Part shown: positions 16,315 through 25,402 of the stretch, piece after piece
Numbering within the stretch: the first letter of the stretch is position 1
Layout: every line of letters starts with the position of its first letter
From: Acidimicrobiia bacterium
GTDB lineage: Bacteria > Actinomycetota > Acidimicrobiia > Spongiisociales > ZC4RG35
Length of the DNA stretch: 56,043 nucleotides
Reading direction: 5' to 3'
NCBI GenBank assembly: GCA_025928935.1
Contig: JAICNB010000010.1
Coordinates: 1-56,043, forward strand
Translations under genes and position numbers: made by a program
Notes under the pieces: model-generated
Told to the model about the DNA's origin: nothing
Database searches by the model: none
The model's input: only the letters and a program-made list of their open reading frames with translations

Positions 16315-18021
16315 ATGGTACGGAACACGGAAACGGCCCCCTCCAGCCTCGACCCGGCCCAGCGCCGGGCTCATATCGACCGGATGGCGAGCGACGACCT
16401 CGACGTCCTCGTCATCGGTGGCGGCGTGACCGGATGCGGCGTGGCCCTCGACGCCGCATCTCGGGGGCTCAGGGTGGCCCTCGTCGAGCAAAGGGATTAC
16501 TCCTCCGGTACGTCCAGCCGATCCAGCAAGCTGTTCCATGGAGGGCTCCGCTACCTCGAGCACCGCAACTTCGCGCTGGTGCGTGAGGCTTTGGCCGAGC
16601 GCAACCTGATGCTCAACCACGTCTGCCCTCACCTCGCCAGCCCGGTTTCCTTTCTCTATCCGCTTCGGCACCGTTTCTGGGAGCGGCTCTACGTCGGGGC
16701 CGGTGTCCTGATCTACGACCTCATGGCCTCATTCGCCGACAACCCGCTCCCCCGCCACACCCACCTGAGCCGCCAGGCTGCTTTGCGGATCGCACCCGCC
16801 CTCGGTGGTCGAGGGTTGGTGGGAGCGGTGAAATACTGGGATGCGCTCGTGGACGATGCCCGGCACACACTGATGCTGGCCCGGACGGCAGTGGCCCATG
16901 GGGCTCTGCTGGCCAGCAGCGTCCGAGCCACAGGCCTCGTCATCGAGAACGGACGGGTGCACGGAGCCGAGGCGACCAATCTCGAGACGGGAAGGGAATT
17001 CCGGATCAGGGCACGCCGTGTCATCAACGCCACCGGCGTATGGAGCGACGACATCCAGGCGATGGCCGGTGACCGCGGCCTGGACGTGGAGGCATCGAAG
17101 GGGATCCACATCGTCGTGCCCAAAGACCGGATCCGGTCCGAAACCGGTCTCATTCTCCGCACGGAGAAGAGCGTGCTCTTCGTGATCCCATGGGACCGGC
17201 ACTGGATCGTCGGCACCACCGACACCCCTTGGGAGCTGCGTCGGGCCCACCCTGCCGCCTGCCGCAGCGATATCGACTACTTGCTCGGCCAGGTCAACGC
17301 CGTCCTCTCCGAGCCTCTTGCCCACGGCGACATCGTCGGCGTGTACGCCGGGCTCCGGCCCCTGCTCACCGGCGAGTCGGACGACACCAGCATGTTGAGC
17401 CGCGAGCACGCCGTCATCGTCTCCGACACCGGTCTGGTCAGCGTCGCCGGTGGGAAGTACACCACCTACCGGATCATGGCTCGCGACGCCGTCGACGCCG
17501 CAGTCTCCGATCTAGGAGAATTGGTGCCGGCCTCCGCCACTGAGGAGATCGCCCTCGTGGGTGCAACGGGATGGGCGGAGATGATGGAAGATCCTGCCCG
17601 GCTGGGGCTGCCTGACCCGATCCGCCTCATGCGCCGATATGGCTCCGAGACTGCGAAGCTCGCCGCCCTGGTCTCAACCGATTCGTCCTTGGCCGGCCCG
17701 CTGGTGGGAGATGCCCCCTATCTGAGAGCCGAGATCGCGTTTGCGGCCCTCGAAGAGGGCGTCCTGCACCTCGACGATGTCCTGACCCGGCGCACCAGGA
17801 TCTCTATAGAGACGGCAGACCGCGGGCTCGAAGCGTCGATCGCGGCGACCGATATCGTGGCGCCGATCCTGGGCTGGGACCACGCTGCCGCGGGCCGGGA
17901 GATCGCCCACTACCGGGCCCGCGTCGAAGCCGAGCGCGACTCCCAGCGTCAGCCCGACGACCACACGGCCGACGCGGCGAGGATGGGTGCCCCCGACGTG
18001 AGGACCGGCCGGAGCGAGTGA
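16315..18021 (+). CDS. glpD: Glycerol-3-phosphate dehydrogenase, FAD-dependent
   Basis: GlpD oxidises glycerol 3-phosphate to dihydroxyacetone phosphate and feeds electrons to the membrane quinone pool. It has 568 residues. The FAD-binding Rossmann motif DVLVIGGGVTGCGVALDAASRG lies near residue 30, followed by YSSGTSSRSSKLFHGGLRYLE and the conserved RVINATGVWSD, PWDRHWIVGTTDTPW and SVAGGKYTTYRIMA. The start at 16315 keeps the conserved LDPAQRRAHIDRMASDDLD helix; an ATG at 16306 is also possible. The start is immediately divergent from the LLM gene. The last ~25 residues are Arg/Asp-rich and not typical, a minor tail. Confidence 0.95.
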   Translation: MVRNTETAPSSLDPAQRRAHIDRMASDDLDVLVIGGGVTGCGVALDAASRGLRVALVEQRDYSSGTSSRSSKLFHGGLRYLEHRNFALVREALAERNLMLNHVCPHLASPVSFLYPLRHRFWERLYVGAGVLIYDLMASFADNPLPRHTHLSRQAALRIAPALGGRGLVGAVKYWDALVDDARHTLMLARTAVAHGALLASSVRATGLVIENGRVHGAEATNLETGREFRIRARRVINATGVWSDDIQAMAGDRGLDVEASKGIHIVVPKDRIRSETGLILRTEKSVLFVIPWDRHWIVGTTDTPWELRRAHPAACRSDIDYLLGQVNAVLSEPLAHGDIVGVYAGLRPLLTGESDDTSMLSREHAVIVSDTGLVSVAGGKYTTYRIMARDAVDAAVSDLGELVPASATEEIALVGATGWAEMMEDPARLGLPDPIRLMRRYGSETAKLAALVSTDSSLAGPLVGDAPYLRAEIAFAALEEGVLHLDDVLTRRTRISIETADRGLEASIAATDIVAPILGWDHAAAGREIAHYRARVEAERDSQRQPDDHTADAARMGAPDVRTGRSE

Positions 18022-18045
18022 TTACTCAGAAGGTGGCGGCGGTGA

Positions 18046-19335
18046 TCAGGGCGGCGGAGCTGCGGCCAGCTCCTCGTCGGTGGGCAGTGCAGCCCGATCG
18101 AAATTGCTGACCGCATTCCACAGGATCCAGCCAACACCGTGGTCCTCGGCGGCCTGGATGGACGTCCTGATCTGGTCGTTGGTCCACCAGAAGGCCTGGA
18201 GCCACGGACGAAGCACGACACCGGGCTCGAGCCGCTCCTGAGCATCCAGGATGGCATCCTCCGTCACGTCGTAAGGGTGATCATTGGGGTCGTCGAACCC
18301 GAGCCATCCCGGTGAGTAGTGGCTGGGATACACCATCGGGCTGAACGCGTCGACATGCTGGGTCAGCACCTCCGGGCGCTGTCCGATCCCCTGGTCGTTG
18401 TCGGCCGACACCACGATGGCGAAGACGTCGGCGCTCATCGCACATCCCGCCGCATGCACCCGGGCCTGCGCCGCTTCCAGGAACCCACCGATGGTGGATG
18501 TGCGCTGTTCCTCGGTCATCTCCAGTTGGCCACTGATCTGGGCCGCCTCCTCGGACGGAAAGCGGACATAGTCGAACTGGACCTCGTCGAACCCGAGCCG
18601 GCACGCCTCCTCGGCGAGAGCGATCGGGTACTCCCATGATGCATTCTTGGTCGGGTCGATCCACTTCCCGTCGTATGCCTCCTCCGGCCGGAAAGCGGCC
18701 CAGTAGGAGTCTTCGAAGGTGACGATGCGGGTGATCGTGTAGAGACCGTGATCCTTGGCCTGGGCGAGGCGCTCGGCCGGGTCGTACACGTTGACCACGG
18801 CACCGGCGTCATGGGCTCCTGTCACCTCGGTGTCGTAGAAGACCTCGCCGCCCTCCTGCTTCGTGTCGAAGACGAGGGCATTGATGGCTGTCTCGTCGGC
18901 GAGGGCGAGAATGGCCGCGAAGTTCTCGTCGCTTCCGGCCGCCTCGGCCCCGACCCGGAGGGCTCGGATCTTGCGGGGCTGTATCGGCCACTCGGTGAAA
19001 GCGGGAGAGCCGTCCCAGGTCCCTTGCGTGGCCAGCCACGCCGGCTTGTCGACCGTCAGCTCACCCGGGGACGTCATGAGATCGAACCAGCCATCGGCTG
19101 CGGTGAGCGCGACATGCTCCCCTACCGCCACCTCGGCCCTGGGAACGGGGGCGCCTGACTCGTCGACAACCTTGCCCAGCAGCTGGGACAAGGGGATCGT
19201 CGTGCCGACAGCCCCGTCAGCAGCCTCGGGCCCTGGGCCGGCATCTCCTCCGTCGCCGTTGCAGGCGGCCACTACGACTGCCAAGGCTGCGAGGAGAGCG
19301 ATCCGGTCCCCCACCTGGCCAGGTCTCCGGCTCAC
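18046..19335 (-). CDS. Putative glycoside hydrolase lipoprotein (DUF4015/GHL type)
   Basis: This 429-residue exported lipoprotein has a signal ending in AVVVAACNG (lipobox VAAC). About residues 50-110 form a carboxypeptidase-regulatory-like beta-sandwich (GKVVDESGAPVPRAEVAVGE). The main domain from ~125 to the end is the PF13200 putative glycosyl hydrolase TIM barrel: ITRIVTFEDSYWAAFRPE, CRLGFDEVQFDYVRFPSE, MSADVFAIVVSADNDQG, FSPMVYPSHYSPGWLG and LRPWLQAFWWTNDQIRTS. The GTG start overlaps the preceding gene as GTGA. A longer reading frame upstream is open but lies in the other gene. Substrate is unknown; a cell-surface polysaccharide is likely from the fold. Confidence 0.85.
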   Translation of the reverse strand: MSRRPGQVGDRIALLAALAVVVAACNGDGGDAGPGPEAADGAVGTTIPLSQLLGKVVDESGAPVPRAEVAVGEHVALTAADGWFDLMTSPGELTVDKPAWLATQGTWDGSPAFTEWPIQPRKIRALRVGAEAAGSDENFAAILALADETAINALVFDTKQEGGEVFYDTEVTGAHDAGAVVNVYDPAERLAQAKDHGLYTITRIVTFEDSYWAAFRPEEAYDGKWIDPTKNASWEYPIALAEEACRLGFDEVQFDYVRFPSEEAAQISGQLEMTEEQRTSTIGGFLEAAQARVHAAGCAMSADVFAIVVSADNDQGIGQRPEVLTQHVDAFSPMVYPSHYSPGWLGFDDPNDHPYDVTEDAILDAQERLEPGVVLRPWLQAFWWTNDQIRTSIQAAEDHGVGWILWNAVSNFDRAALPTDEELAAAPPP

Positions 19336-19787
19336 GCCCCGAGACGGAGGACCATGGCTGTGATCGTGAATAGGAGGAGGACCGTGTCGAGCACGCCGAA
19401 CACGGCAACTCTGCCTGTGGCCGACCTGATCGCCGCCTGGTCTCCCCCGTCGATGGCGGTGGCCGCTCGCTCGGACCCGCGATCGAAGACGAGGATCCCT
19501 AGCACGGCCCCGATCAGGATCATCCCGAAGCCGATGGTCACGAAGAGTGTTCCGAACCCATAGGCGTCGACGAGGAGAACCATCCAGATCCCGGTGCCAA
19601 GCAGGAGGATCGCCGCCGGCATGTACAGACGTGACGCGAGCTTCGCAGCCACCCGATACCAGCCGGCATGGGCAGCCGGGCCCTGTCGGGCGGCCAGCGA
19701 GGGGGCCATGGCCTGGACGACGTTGGCCCCGAGCCATGTCCCGGCGCCTGCGATGTGGAGGATCAGGAGGACGTCTTTGAGCTCCAT
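19332..19787 (-). CDS. DUF2269-like four-helix membrane protein
   Basis: This 151-residue protein has four predicted membrane helices: VLLILHIAGAGTWLGANVV, LYMPAAILLLGTGIWMVLL, LFVTIGFGMILIGAVLGIL and VFGVLDTVLLLFTITAMVL. The HIAGAGTWLGAN start with its His resembles the DUF2269/CopD-like group of integral membrane proteins, of which little is known. Its stop overlaps the glycoside hydrolase lipoprotein start by 4 nt, so the pair is coexpressed. Confidence 0.75.
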   Translation of the reverse strand: MELKDVLLILHIAGAGTWLGANVVQAMAPSLAARQGPAAHAGWYRVAAKLASRLYMPAAILLLGTGIWMVLLVDAYGFGTLFVTIGFGMILIGAVLGILVFDRGSERAATAIDGGDQAAIRSATGRVAVFGVLDTVLLLFTITAMVLRLGA

Positions 19788-19857
19788 TGAGTCCCTTCGG
19801 TCCAGACAAAGCTACCTGGCGGGGTCCGCTCTGCGTGGCCTTACCATCGCCGGCCAC

Positions 19858-20229
19858 GTGGCGAGCAAAAACGATGGGATCGGTTGCAGGGACGCGGCAC
19901 TCGCCACGATCTTCCTCCTCGGCTTCGGAGTCGTGCTCTTCGCCATCGGGCTGGCCACCATCAACCAGGAAGCCTGCATCGGTGTATGCGAGACCCTCGG
20001 CCTCACCGCCCTCTACGCCGGCGGGCCGGTATCCGCCCTGTTCGGTATCTTCACCGACTCGGTCATCGTTGCCTGGCCACTGGATCTCATCCTGTGGGTG
20101 TCGCTCGGGTTCGGTGTCGCCCGCTTCTCCCAGAACCGTCGGGTCCGCCCATGGGGGCCGCTCCTGACAGTGTTGGTCTTCTTCCTGGTCTACGGACTAG
20201 TCCTTTCGCAGCTAGTGGAATTGACCTGA
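19858..20229 (+). CDS. Small integral membrane protein of unknown function
   Basis: This 123-residue protein has three or four hydrophobic helices, among them LATIFLLGFGVVLFAIGLATI, LTALYAGGPVSALFGIF and LLTVLVFFLVYGLVLSQLV. Two cysteines at ACIGVCETL lie between the first helices. The GTG start at 19858 is chosen because the frame upstream overlaps the DUF2269 gene in antisense. No family is recognised. It is divergent from the DUF2269 gene. Confidence 0.6.
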   Translation: MASKNDGIGCRDAALATIFLLGFGVVLFAIGLATINQEACIGVCETLGLTALYAGGPVSALFGIFTDSVIVAWPLDLILWVSLGFGVARFSQNRRVRPWGPLLTVLVFFLVYGLVLSQLVELT

Positions 20230-20274
20230 AGAATCGGACCAGAAACGATCGTCACCAGGCTTCAATGATCGTGC

Positions 20275-20619
20275 GTGACTGTCGTTCGCCGATTCGCACT
20301 TTTCGCCGCTGCGCTGCTGCTAATGGCTGCGTCCGTCGGTGGCACCGCTCTGTTCCGATCCGCCGGTCCCGGCGCCAACCTGAGTCCCGTTGGCGACGCC
20401 GATTCGATGGTCCAGGTGCTCCAGGGCAACAGGACCGTTTTGTGGACCGCGCTCTCCGGATCGGTGAGCCTCTACCGGGTAGAGGGCTGGCCGAGCACGG
20501 TGAGCGGGAACGACCTGGGTGGTGCGGTGGTGATGGAGCGACCAGCCGACGGCACAGCAGGGGTCATCGACTTCGGTGAGAAGCCGCGGTCGGTGAGCTT
20601 CGAGATCGATAAGCGCTAG
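20275..20619 (+). CDS. Small exported protein of unknown function
   Basis: This 114-residue protein has a basic start and one N-terminal hydrophobic segment (FALFAAALLLMAASVGGTAL) that reads as a signal peptide or anchor. The rest is beta-rich (TVLWTALSGSVSLYRVEGWP) with no recognised domain. The start is GTG at 20275. Its last 4 bases overlap the end of the convergent M16 peptidase gene. Function unknown. Confidence 0.6.
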   Translation: MTVVRRFALFAAALLLMAASVGGTALFRSAGPGANLSPVGDADSMVQVLQGNRTVLWTALSGSVSLYRVEGWPSTVSGNDLGGAVVMERPADGTAGVIDFGEKPRSVSFEIDKR

Positions 20620-21911
20620 ACGGCCAGAAAGGCGTCCAGGTCGCCCTCGTCATAGGGCCCGACCGCACCGATCATCCGCTGTCCGGTGAACAGCTCGCCG
20701 GCGATGGCTTTCACCTCTTCGAGGGTCACCGCCTCCAGCTTGGCCAACCGCTCGTCCACCGATAGGTGGGGCATCCCTGACAGCTCGTCGCGTCCCAGCC
20801 TCACCATCCGGCTGTTGGGATCCTCCATGGCCAGCGCGAGACCCCCCCGCATCGAGCCTTTGGCTCGTTCGAGCTCCTCCTCGGTGATCCCCTCGGAGAC
20901 GACCTTGGAGAGCTCTTCACGGATCACACTCATGGCCGTTTCAGTCTGACTCGGGGTGGTCCCAACGTAGACCCCCCACGCCCCTGCGTCTGCGTAGGCC
21001 ATCTTGAACCCATAGACGGCATAGGCCAGGCCACGCTCCTCACGTATCTCCCGGAACAGGCGGGACGACATGCCGCTGCCCAGGACGTGGTTGAGAACCT
21101 CGAAGGACCACCGTTTCTCGTCGCTGCGGGTCAGACCCTTGCCCCCGATGACGACGTGGGCCTGTTCCGTCTCCCGGCGCGTGATTTTCACGACGGGCCA
21201 TGGCGCCGCCTCGCCGAATTCATGGTCCACGTTGTCTCCCGACCAGTCGCCGAACCGCTCGGCCACCATGTCGACGACAGCCTGGTGGTCGACCGATCCT
21301 GCTGCCGCCACCACCATCGAGCCGGCGCCGTAGCGCCGCTTCCAGTAGCCGAGGATGTCGTCTCGAGACATCCCCCTGATCGATTCCCTGGTCCCCAGGA
21401 CCGGGGCTTCGAGGGGATGGTCGACGAACACCGCCATCGTGAAGTTCTCGAAGGCGACGTCGTCGGGATCGTCGTCGTTCATGTTGATCTCTTCGATCAC
21501 TACCTGACGTTCGGCATCGATCTCGTTCTGGCGGAAAGCCGGGCGCTGCAGCATCTCGGACAGGACGTCGAAACCCGTGCCGAGGTCCTGGTCGAGAAGA
21601 CGAACCCAGTAACACGTGCTCTCCTTCGAGGTGAAGGCGTTCGACTCGGCTCCGATCGCATCGAAGATCTCGGACACCTGGCGAGCCGAGAGCTTCTCAG
21701 AGCCCTTGAACAGAAGGTGCTCGAGGAAGTGTGATGCGCCGTTCTCGTTGGGCAGCTCGTCGCGAGTCCCGGTGTCGACCCAGCAGCCGAGTGCCACCGA
21801 GCGAAGCGAGGGCATGGGCTCGGTGATCACACGAAGCCCGTTGGGGAGGGTGGTCAGGTCATAGTGCACCGGCGGGAGTGTATTGGCCGGGAGGGCGTAG
21901 GCCCTCAGCAC
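20616..21911 (-). CDS. M16-family zinc metallopeptidase (processing-peptidase type)
   Basis: This 431-residue protease has the inverted zinc motif HFLEH (His61, Glu64, His65) in the GASHFLEHLLFKG segment, with the third ligand Glu downstream in VVIEEINMNDDDP near residue 140. The C-terminal inactive domain has the characteristic RGLAYAVYGF and GISEEELERAKGSM-like regions. The family includes mitochondrial processing peptidase relatives, single-chain in bacteria. No signal peptide is visible. It is divergent from the VWA gene. Confidence 0.93.
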   Translation of the reverse strand: MLRAYALPANTLPPVHYDLTTLPNGLRVITEPMPSLRSVALGCWVDTGTRDELPNENGASHFLEHLLFKGSEKLSARQVSEIFDAIGAESNAFTSKESTCYWVRLLDQDLGTGFDVLSEMLQRPAFRQNEIDAERQVVIEEINMNDDDPDDVAFENFTMAVFVDHPLEAPVLGTRESIRGMSRDDILGYWKRRYGAGSMVVAAAGSVDHQAVVDMVAERFGDWSGDNVDHEFGEAAPWPVVKITRRETEQAHVVIGGKGLTRSDEKRWSFEVLNHVLGSGMSSRLFREIREERGLAYAVYGFKMAYADAGAWGVYVGTTPSQTETAMSVIREELSKVVSEGITEEELERAKGSMRGGLALAMEDPNSRMVRLGRDELSGMPHLSVDERLAKLEAVTLEEVKAIAGELFTGQRMIGAVGPYDEGDLDAFLAV

Positions 21912-21974
21912 GAAGTCGCTGCCGCCCGGTTACGTCGAAAAGGCCGTTTGACACCTGTGAGACAATGACTGGCT

Positions 21975-24056
21975 ATGCGCGGACGCGACCAGACCGTTCT
22001 CACCGAGCTGATCAAGCCCGAAGACCAGGCGATCGAGGCCGTGGTGAGCCGTTATCAGCGGGTCGCGCCTGCAGTGACCCGGTTCGCCCGCACCCTTTCC
22101 AAGAACCCGAACCTCAGGGTCCGACTCGGTTCCGAGGCTTCCGCCTCGAGCGACGAAGTCGTCTGTGACCCTCGCATATTCCAGGCTGCCTATCACCGCA
22201 ACGCGCCGGTGACTCCGGATGAAGTCGCCATCGCTTCGGCGCTCCACGAGGTGATGCATCTCGTCTCGACCAATCTGGACGAGACCCGCGAGCTGCCCGA
22301 AGGGTGGCCGGTGGAGGGCGAGGTGACGCCCGGCACCCAGGTCGACCTGCTCACTGCCCTGGACCGAACCAACAAGCCCGTAGCCGAGGTGCTCTTCTTC
22401 TCCCTCGAGGACGCCCGTCAGGAATTCCAGGGCCTGTCGATCTACCCCGGGGCCAGATCCGTCTTATCGGACCTCTACATGTCCTCTCTCAGCCAGGCGA
22501 TAGCCCGTTCCGGCGCCCTGAGCCAGTTCGTCCTGGGTTGCTTCCTCCTCGTGGGCGGATACGTGAGTCGCGACGTTCTCGAACGCCGATTTGAAGCCAG
22601 GGCCACTGCCGCTCTCGACGATGCAACCCATCACTGCGAGGTGGCCGCCGCGGCCGATGACCCCTGGGAAGTCGCTCAGCTGGCCCTCGAGCTCGAGGCG
22701 ATTGCCCGATCTCACGGCCTCATCAGCGAGGTCCAGGCGAACACCACCCATGCCAAACAGCAGCATGCGGCGCAGGCAGACGCCGAGAAGGCGCAGGAAG
22801 GTGTCGACGCTGTCCGGATGACCTCCCCCATCCTCAACGACGCACAGTCGTACCAGGACACCAGGAGATCGGCCGAGTCACGTTCCGGTGCATCCGATCG
22901 CAAGGGAGCCTCGGATGTCGCCGACGAGGAGTCGACCGATCAGCTGCTCCGGGTCAGTCAGGCACCCGATGTGTTCCTCCCCAGCGGTCAGGGCGGGAAA
23001 CTCGTGGTCGGTCCCATCCCATCGTCGTTCTCCCGTTTCTCCAGCGAGGGCCTGGCCGCGCTCACCGAGAAGGCCAGACGCTGGGAGCTCGCCCAGCGCA
23101 GGGTGTCGGGGGAGTTGTTCCCGCTCTTTGTCGCAAATCAGCGGAGGGGGTTGCGATCCGGGTTCGACCAGGGCGATGTCTCACCCCATTCTGCCCTGTT
23201 CATCGGCGCCGGCCTCTATCAGCGTCTCTACGAGCGGAGGGCGGCCCGGACGCGCCGTACCTATGCGGTGTCCCTGTTGGTGGACGCCTCGGCTTCGATG
23301 CTCAGCCCGGGCCGCGGCGGGAGCTCCTGGGCGATGTCCGCCGCCATGCTCGGGGCCTGGACCATGGCCCGACTCTGCGACGAGCTCCAGGTCGACTTCG
23401 AAGTCGCCCTCTTCAACCGGGGTTTCGCCGCCCGTGTCGACGACACCGAGGACTCGTACCGGAGAAAGCGTTCGGCGGCCACCGCCGGGCTGAAACGGAC
23501 TCAGGGAGCCGCCGCCGATCGGCTCACCTCCACCGTCAACCACTACGTCGTGAAGCCGTTCGAGCGGCGATGGCGCGATGCAGAGGCGACTCTGGCCGGG
23601 GTGTTCTACACCGCCGCCGAGCCGAAGATGGCTTCCACTCTCGCCCGCCGCGACCCCAGGTCGGCGCCACCTGTCTCCCTCTTCGAGAAAGCCGCCAACG
23701 TCGACGAGTTCAACATCATCCATGCCGCCGAGCGTATGGCCCGTCTGGGCGCCCAGGTCAGGGTGCTGATGGTGCTGGCCGACGGCATGACCCGGGGTTC
23801 GCTCGAAGCCCTGGCCACGTCGGTGGCCGCGGTCGAGGCAGGGGGGACGACGGTCATCGGAATCGGCATCGGAGACCACACCGTCGACGAGGCCTACCGA
23901 CGTCATGAGGTGGTCTCACGACCTGAAGACCTGGCCCAGGCCATGATCGATGGGACCAGGAATGCGTTGCGCCGGAGCCTCGCTCTGTGGGGCATGGACA
24001 CCTGGTGGCTCCGGGCATCCGAAATCGACATCAACCAGGAGAGTGCAGTTGCCTGA
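21975..24056 (+). CDS. VWA-domain protein with HExxH motif, CobT-like
   Basis: This 693-residue protein has a HEVMH zinc-peptidase-like motif at residues 91-95 in a helix (VAIASALHEVMHLVSTNL), a region of helices and an acidic/Ser-rich linker at about 270-330, and a C-terminal von Willebrand A domain. The MIDAS is visible as LLVDASASM near residue 437 and MVLADGMTRG later. Layout resembles the putative metallopeptidase/VWA DUF2201 group and CobT. The next gene, a CobS-like AAA+ protein, overlaps it by 8 nt, as in cobST pairs. No cobN is present here, so cobalt insertion is not implied. A MoxR/VWA-type chaperone role is more likely. Confidence 0.82.
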   Translation: MRGRDQTVLTELIKPEDQAIEAVVSRYQRVAPAVTRFARTLSKNPNLRVRLGSEASASSDEVVCDPRIFQAAYHRNAPVTPDEVAIASALHEVMHLVSTNLDETRELPEGWPVEGEVTPGTQVDLLTALDRTNKPVAEVLFFSLEDARQEFQGLSIYPGARSVLSDLYMSSLSQAIARSGALSQFVLGCFLLVGGYVSRDVLERRFEARATAALDDATHHCEVAAAADDPWEVAQLALELEAIARSHGLISEVQANTTHAKQQHAAQADAEKAQEGVDAVRMTSPILNDAQSYQDTRRSAESRSGASDRKGASDVADEESTDQLLRVSQAPDVFLPSGQGGKLVVGPIPSSFSRFSSEGLAALTEKARRWELAQRRVSGELFPLFVANQRRGLRSGFDQGDVSPHSALFIGAGLYQRLYERRAARTRRTYAVSLLVDASASMLSPGRGGSSWAMSAAMLGAWTMARLCDELQVDFEVALFNRGFAARVDDTEDSYRRKRSAATAGLKRTQGAAADRLTSTVNHYVVKPFERRWRDAEATLAGVFYTAAEPKMASTLARRDPRSAPPVSLFEKAANVDEFNIIHAAERMARLGAQVRVLMVLADGMTRGSLEALATSVAAVEAGGTTVIGIGIGDHTVDEAYRRHEVVSRPEDLAQAMIDGTRNALRRSLALWGMDTWWLRASEIDINQESAVA

Positions 24057-25038
24057 AAAAGTGACATTCGAAGACCCTTCGGGAGAAGGAGCCCCGATTG
24101 TCCTCGAGAGGTTCGACGTGCCGAAAGACAGCGCAGAGCATGAGCTGCGATTGCGCAAGATCCCCGAGCCGGACCCCCACTATGTCGATCTGGGCATGCT
24201 CTATCGATTCGCCCAGCTGGAGCAGGCCCGAATGTCGGGGGCCGAGGGCCTGGTGCCCCTCCATGTCGCGGTGCGCGGCCACATGGGGACGGGCAAGGAC
24301 CACGACATCGAGCAGTTCGGCGCCGCCATGGGGTTGCCCTACTTCCGCATCCCTCTCACCGGCGAGGTCCGGGATGTCACCCTGATCGGCTCCACCCGCC
24401 TCCATGGGGATGGGAAGGGAGGCACCGAGAGCCGGTGGGAGGACGGTGACATCACCCGGGCCCTGCGTGGCCCGGCTTTGCTCAACCTCTCCGAGTTGAA
24501 CGCGGCGGGTGCAGAGACGCTCTTCGCGCTGCACGGGCTCCTCGACCGGTATTCGTCCCTCGACCTCCCCACCGGCGAGACGGTGAGATTGCGTGATGAC
24601 GTGCGGATCTTCGGGACGATGAACCCGACCGACCTGCGCGACTACGCCGGCACTCAGACCCTGAACAAGGCTTTCGCCGACCGCTGGGTGATCTGGGAGA
24701 AGAGCTTCCCCGCTGGGGAGCAGGTCGAGACGATGCTGACACGTCGCTATCCCCATCTCAACACGGAGTACGTGGTGGCGATCGCCCGGCTCGCGGTGGA
24801 GGTCAATGCGTCTTTCGAGGCGCAGGACTCGGGGGTCCGGGTCGAGACGCCACTGTCGCTACGTTCGGTGCTGGACCGCATCCCCACCGGGCTGCTGGTC
24901 TATGCAGACCGGCCCGACCCCCTCCGCTTGGCATGGGAGGAGTACGTGTTGCCTCATGTCGACCCCTTCGACCGCGACCAGTACGAGACGGTCTGGAACG
25001 CCGTGGTGAGAAAGGGACCCACCGTCCGCCCGTTCTGA
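24049..25038 (+). CDS. CobS/MoxR-like AAA+ ATPase with altered Walker motifs
   Basis: This 329-residue AAA+ protein resembles CobS and MoxR-family ATPases that act with VWA partners. Its P-loop reads GHMGTGKDHDIEQF: Lys83 is kept, but the following Ser/Thr that binds Mg2+ is Asp84. The Walker B region reads ALLNLSELNAAG, where the usual Asp-Glu is Ser-Glu. Sensor 1 (IFGTMNPTD, Asn192) and the C-terminal helical region are normal. The start is TTG at 24049, with AGGAG 7 bases before it, overlapping the VWA stop by 8 nt. ATPase activity may be lost or altered. Confidence 0.82.
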   Translation: MPEKVTFEDPSGEGAPIVLERFDVPKDSAEHELRLRKIPEPDPHYVDLGMLYRFAQLEQARMSGAEGLVPLHVAVRGHMGTGKDHDIEQFGAAMGLPYFRIPLTGEVRDVTLIGSTRLHGDGKGGTESRWEDGDITRALRGPALLNLSELNAAGAETLFALHGLLDRYSSLDLPTGETVRLRDDVRIFGTMNPTDLRDYAGTQTLNKAFADRWVIWEKSFPAGEQVETMLTRRYPHLNTEYVVAIARLAVEVNASFEAQDSGVRVETPLSLRSVLDRIPTGLLVYADRPDPLRLAWEEYVLPHVDPFDRDQYETVWNAVVRKGPTVRPF

Positions 25039-25045
25039 CCAAGGA

Positions 25046-25359
25046 TCACTCCGACCGGGAGAGGCGATCCAGGGCGGGATCGGCCCTGGCCACGACACGC
25101 CCGCCGTGGCCCGTCGGTCCCCGACGTAACACAAGGCACGGCCGGCCCATGCCCGCGGCCAGTATTCATGTCGGTCTGAGGAGTGGACCCACCCAGGGTC
25201 GACACCGGCGATATCCCGGAGCAACGCAGGCCACGGCTCCACCTCGAGCTCCACCATCGCGACCCCGCCCGATGCGAGTGAGCAGAGACGCCTGATCGCC
25301 TCGTCTTCTCCCAGATGCCGGACCGCGGCCCTGGCGCCGACACGGGGTGTCCATCTCAC
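25046..25359 (-). pseudogene. Possible decayed small gene with HEAT-repeat-like sequence
   Basis: The 364-bp gap between the CobS-like and LOG genes is not empty. On the minus strand, from GTG 25359, about 95 codons read like protein (RHLGEDEAIRRLCSLASGG, YWPRAWAGRALCYVGDRRA), similar in style to HEAT-repeat helices. After DRRATAG the frame runs into the 3' end of the CobS-like gene. A one-base shift there gives VVARADPALDRLSRSE and a stop at 25046. This fits a frameshifted gene, but the composition argument is weak and a database search is needed. Confidence 0.3.
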
Positions 25360-25402
25360 GACCGGATCATTTTCGGGCCTTGAACCCGGTACCGTCGCGA
25401 CG

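Noticed and set aside
21948-21976. TTGACA -35 box before the VWA gene
   Set aside because: No acceptable -10 element at 16-18 bp spacing (GGCTAT-like only), so a promoter cannot be claimed.
24049-25038. Functional cobaltochelatase CobS
   Set aside because: No cobN or other cobalamin genes are nearby and the Walker motifs are altered; only CobS-like resemblance is claimed.
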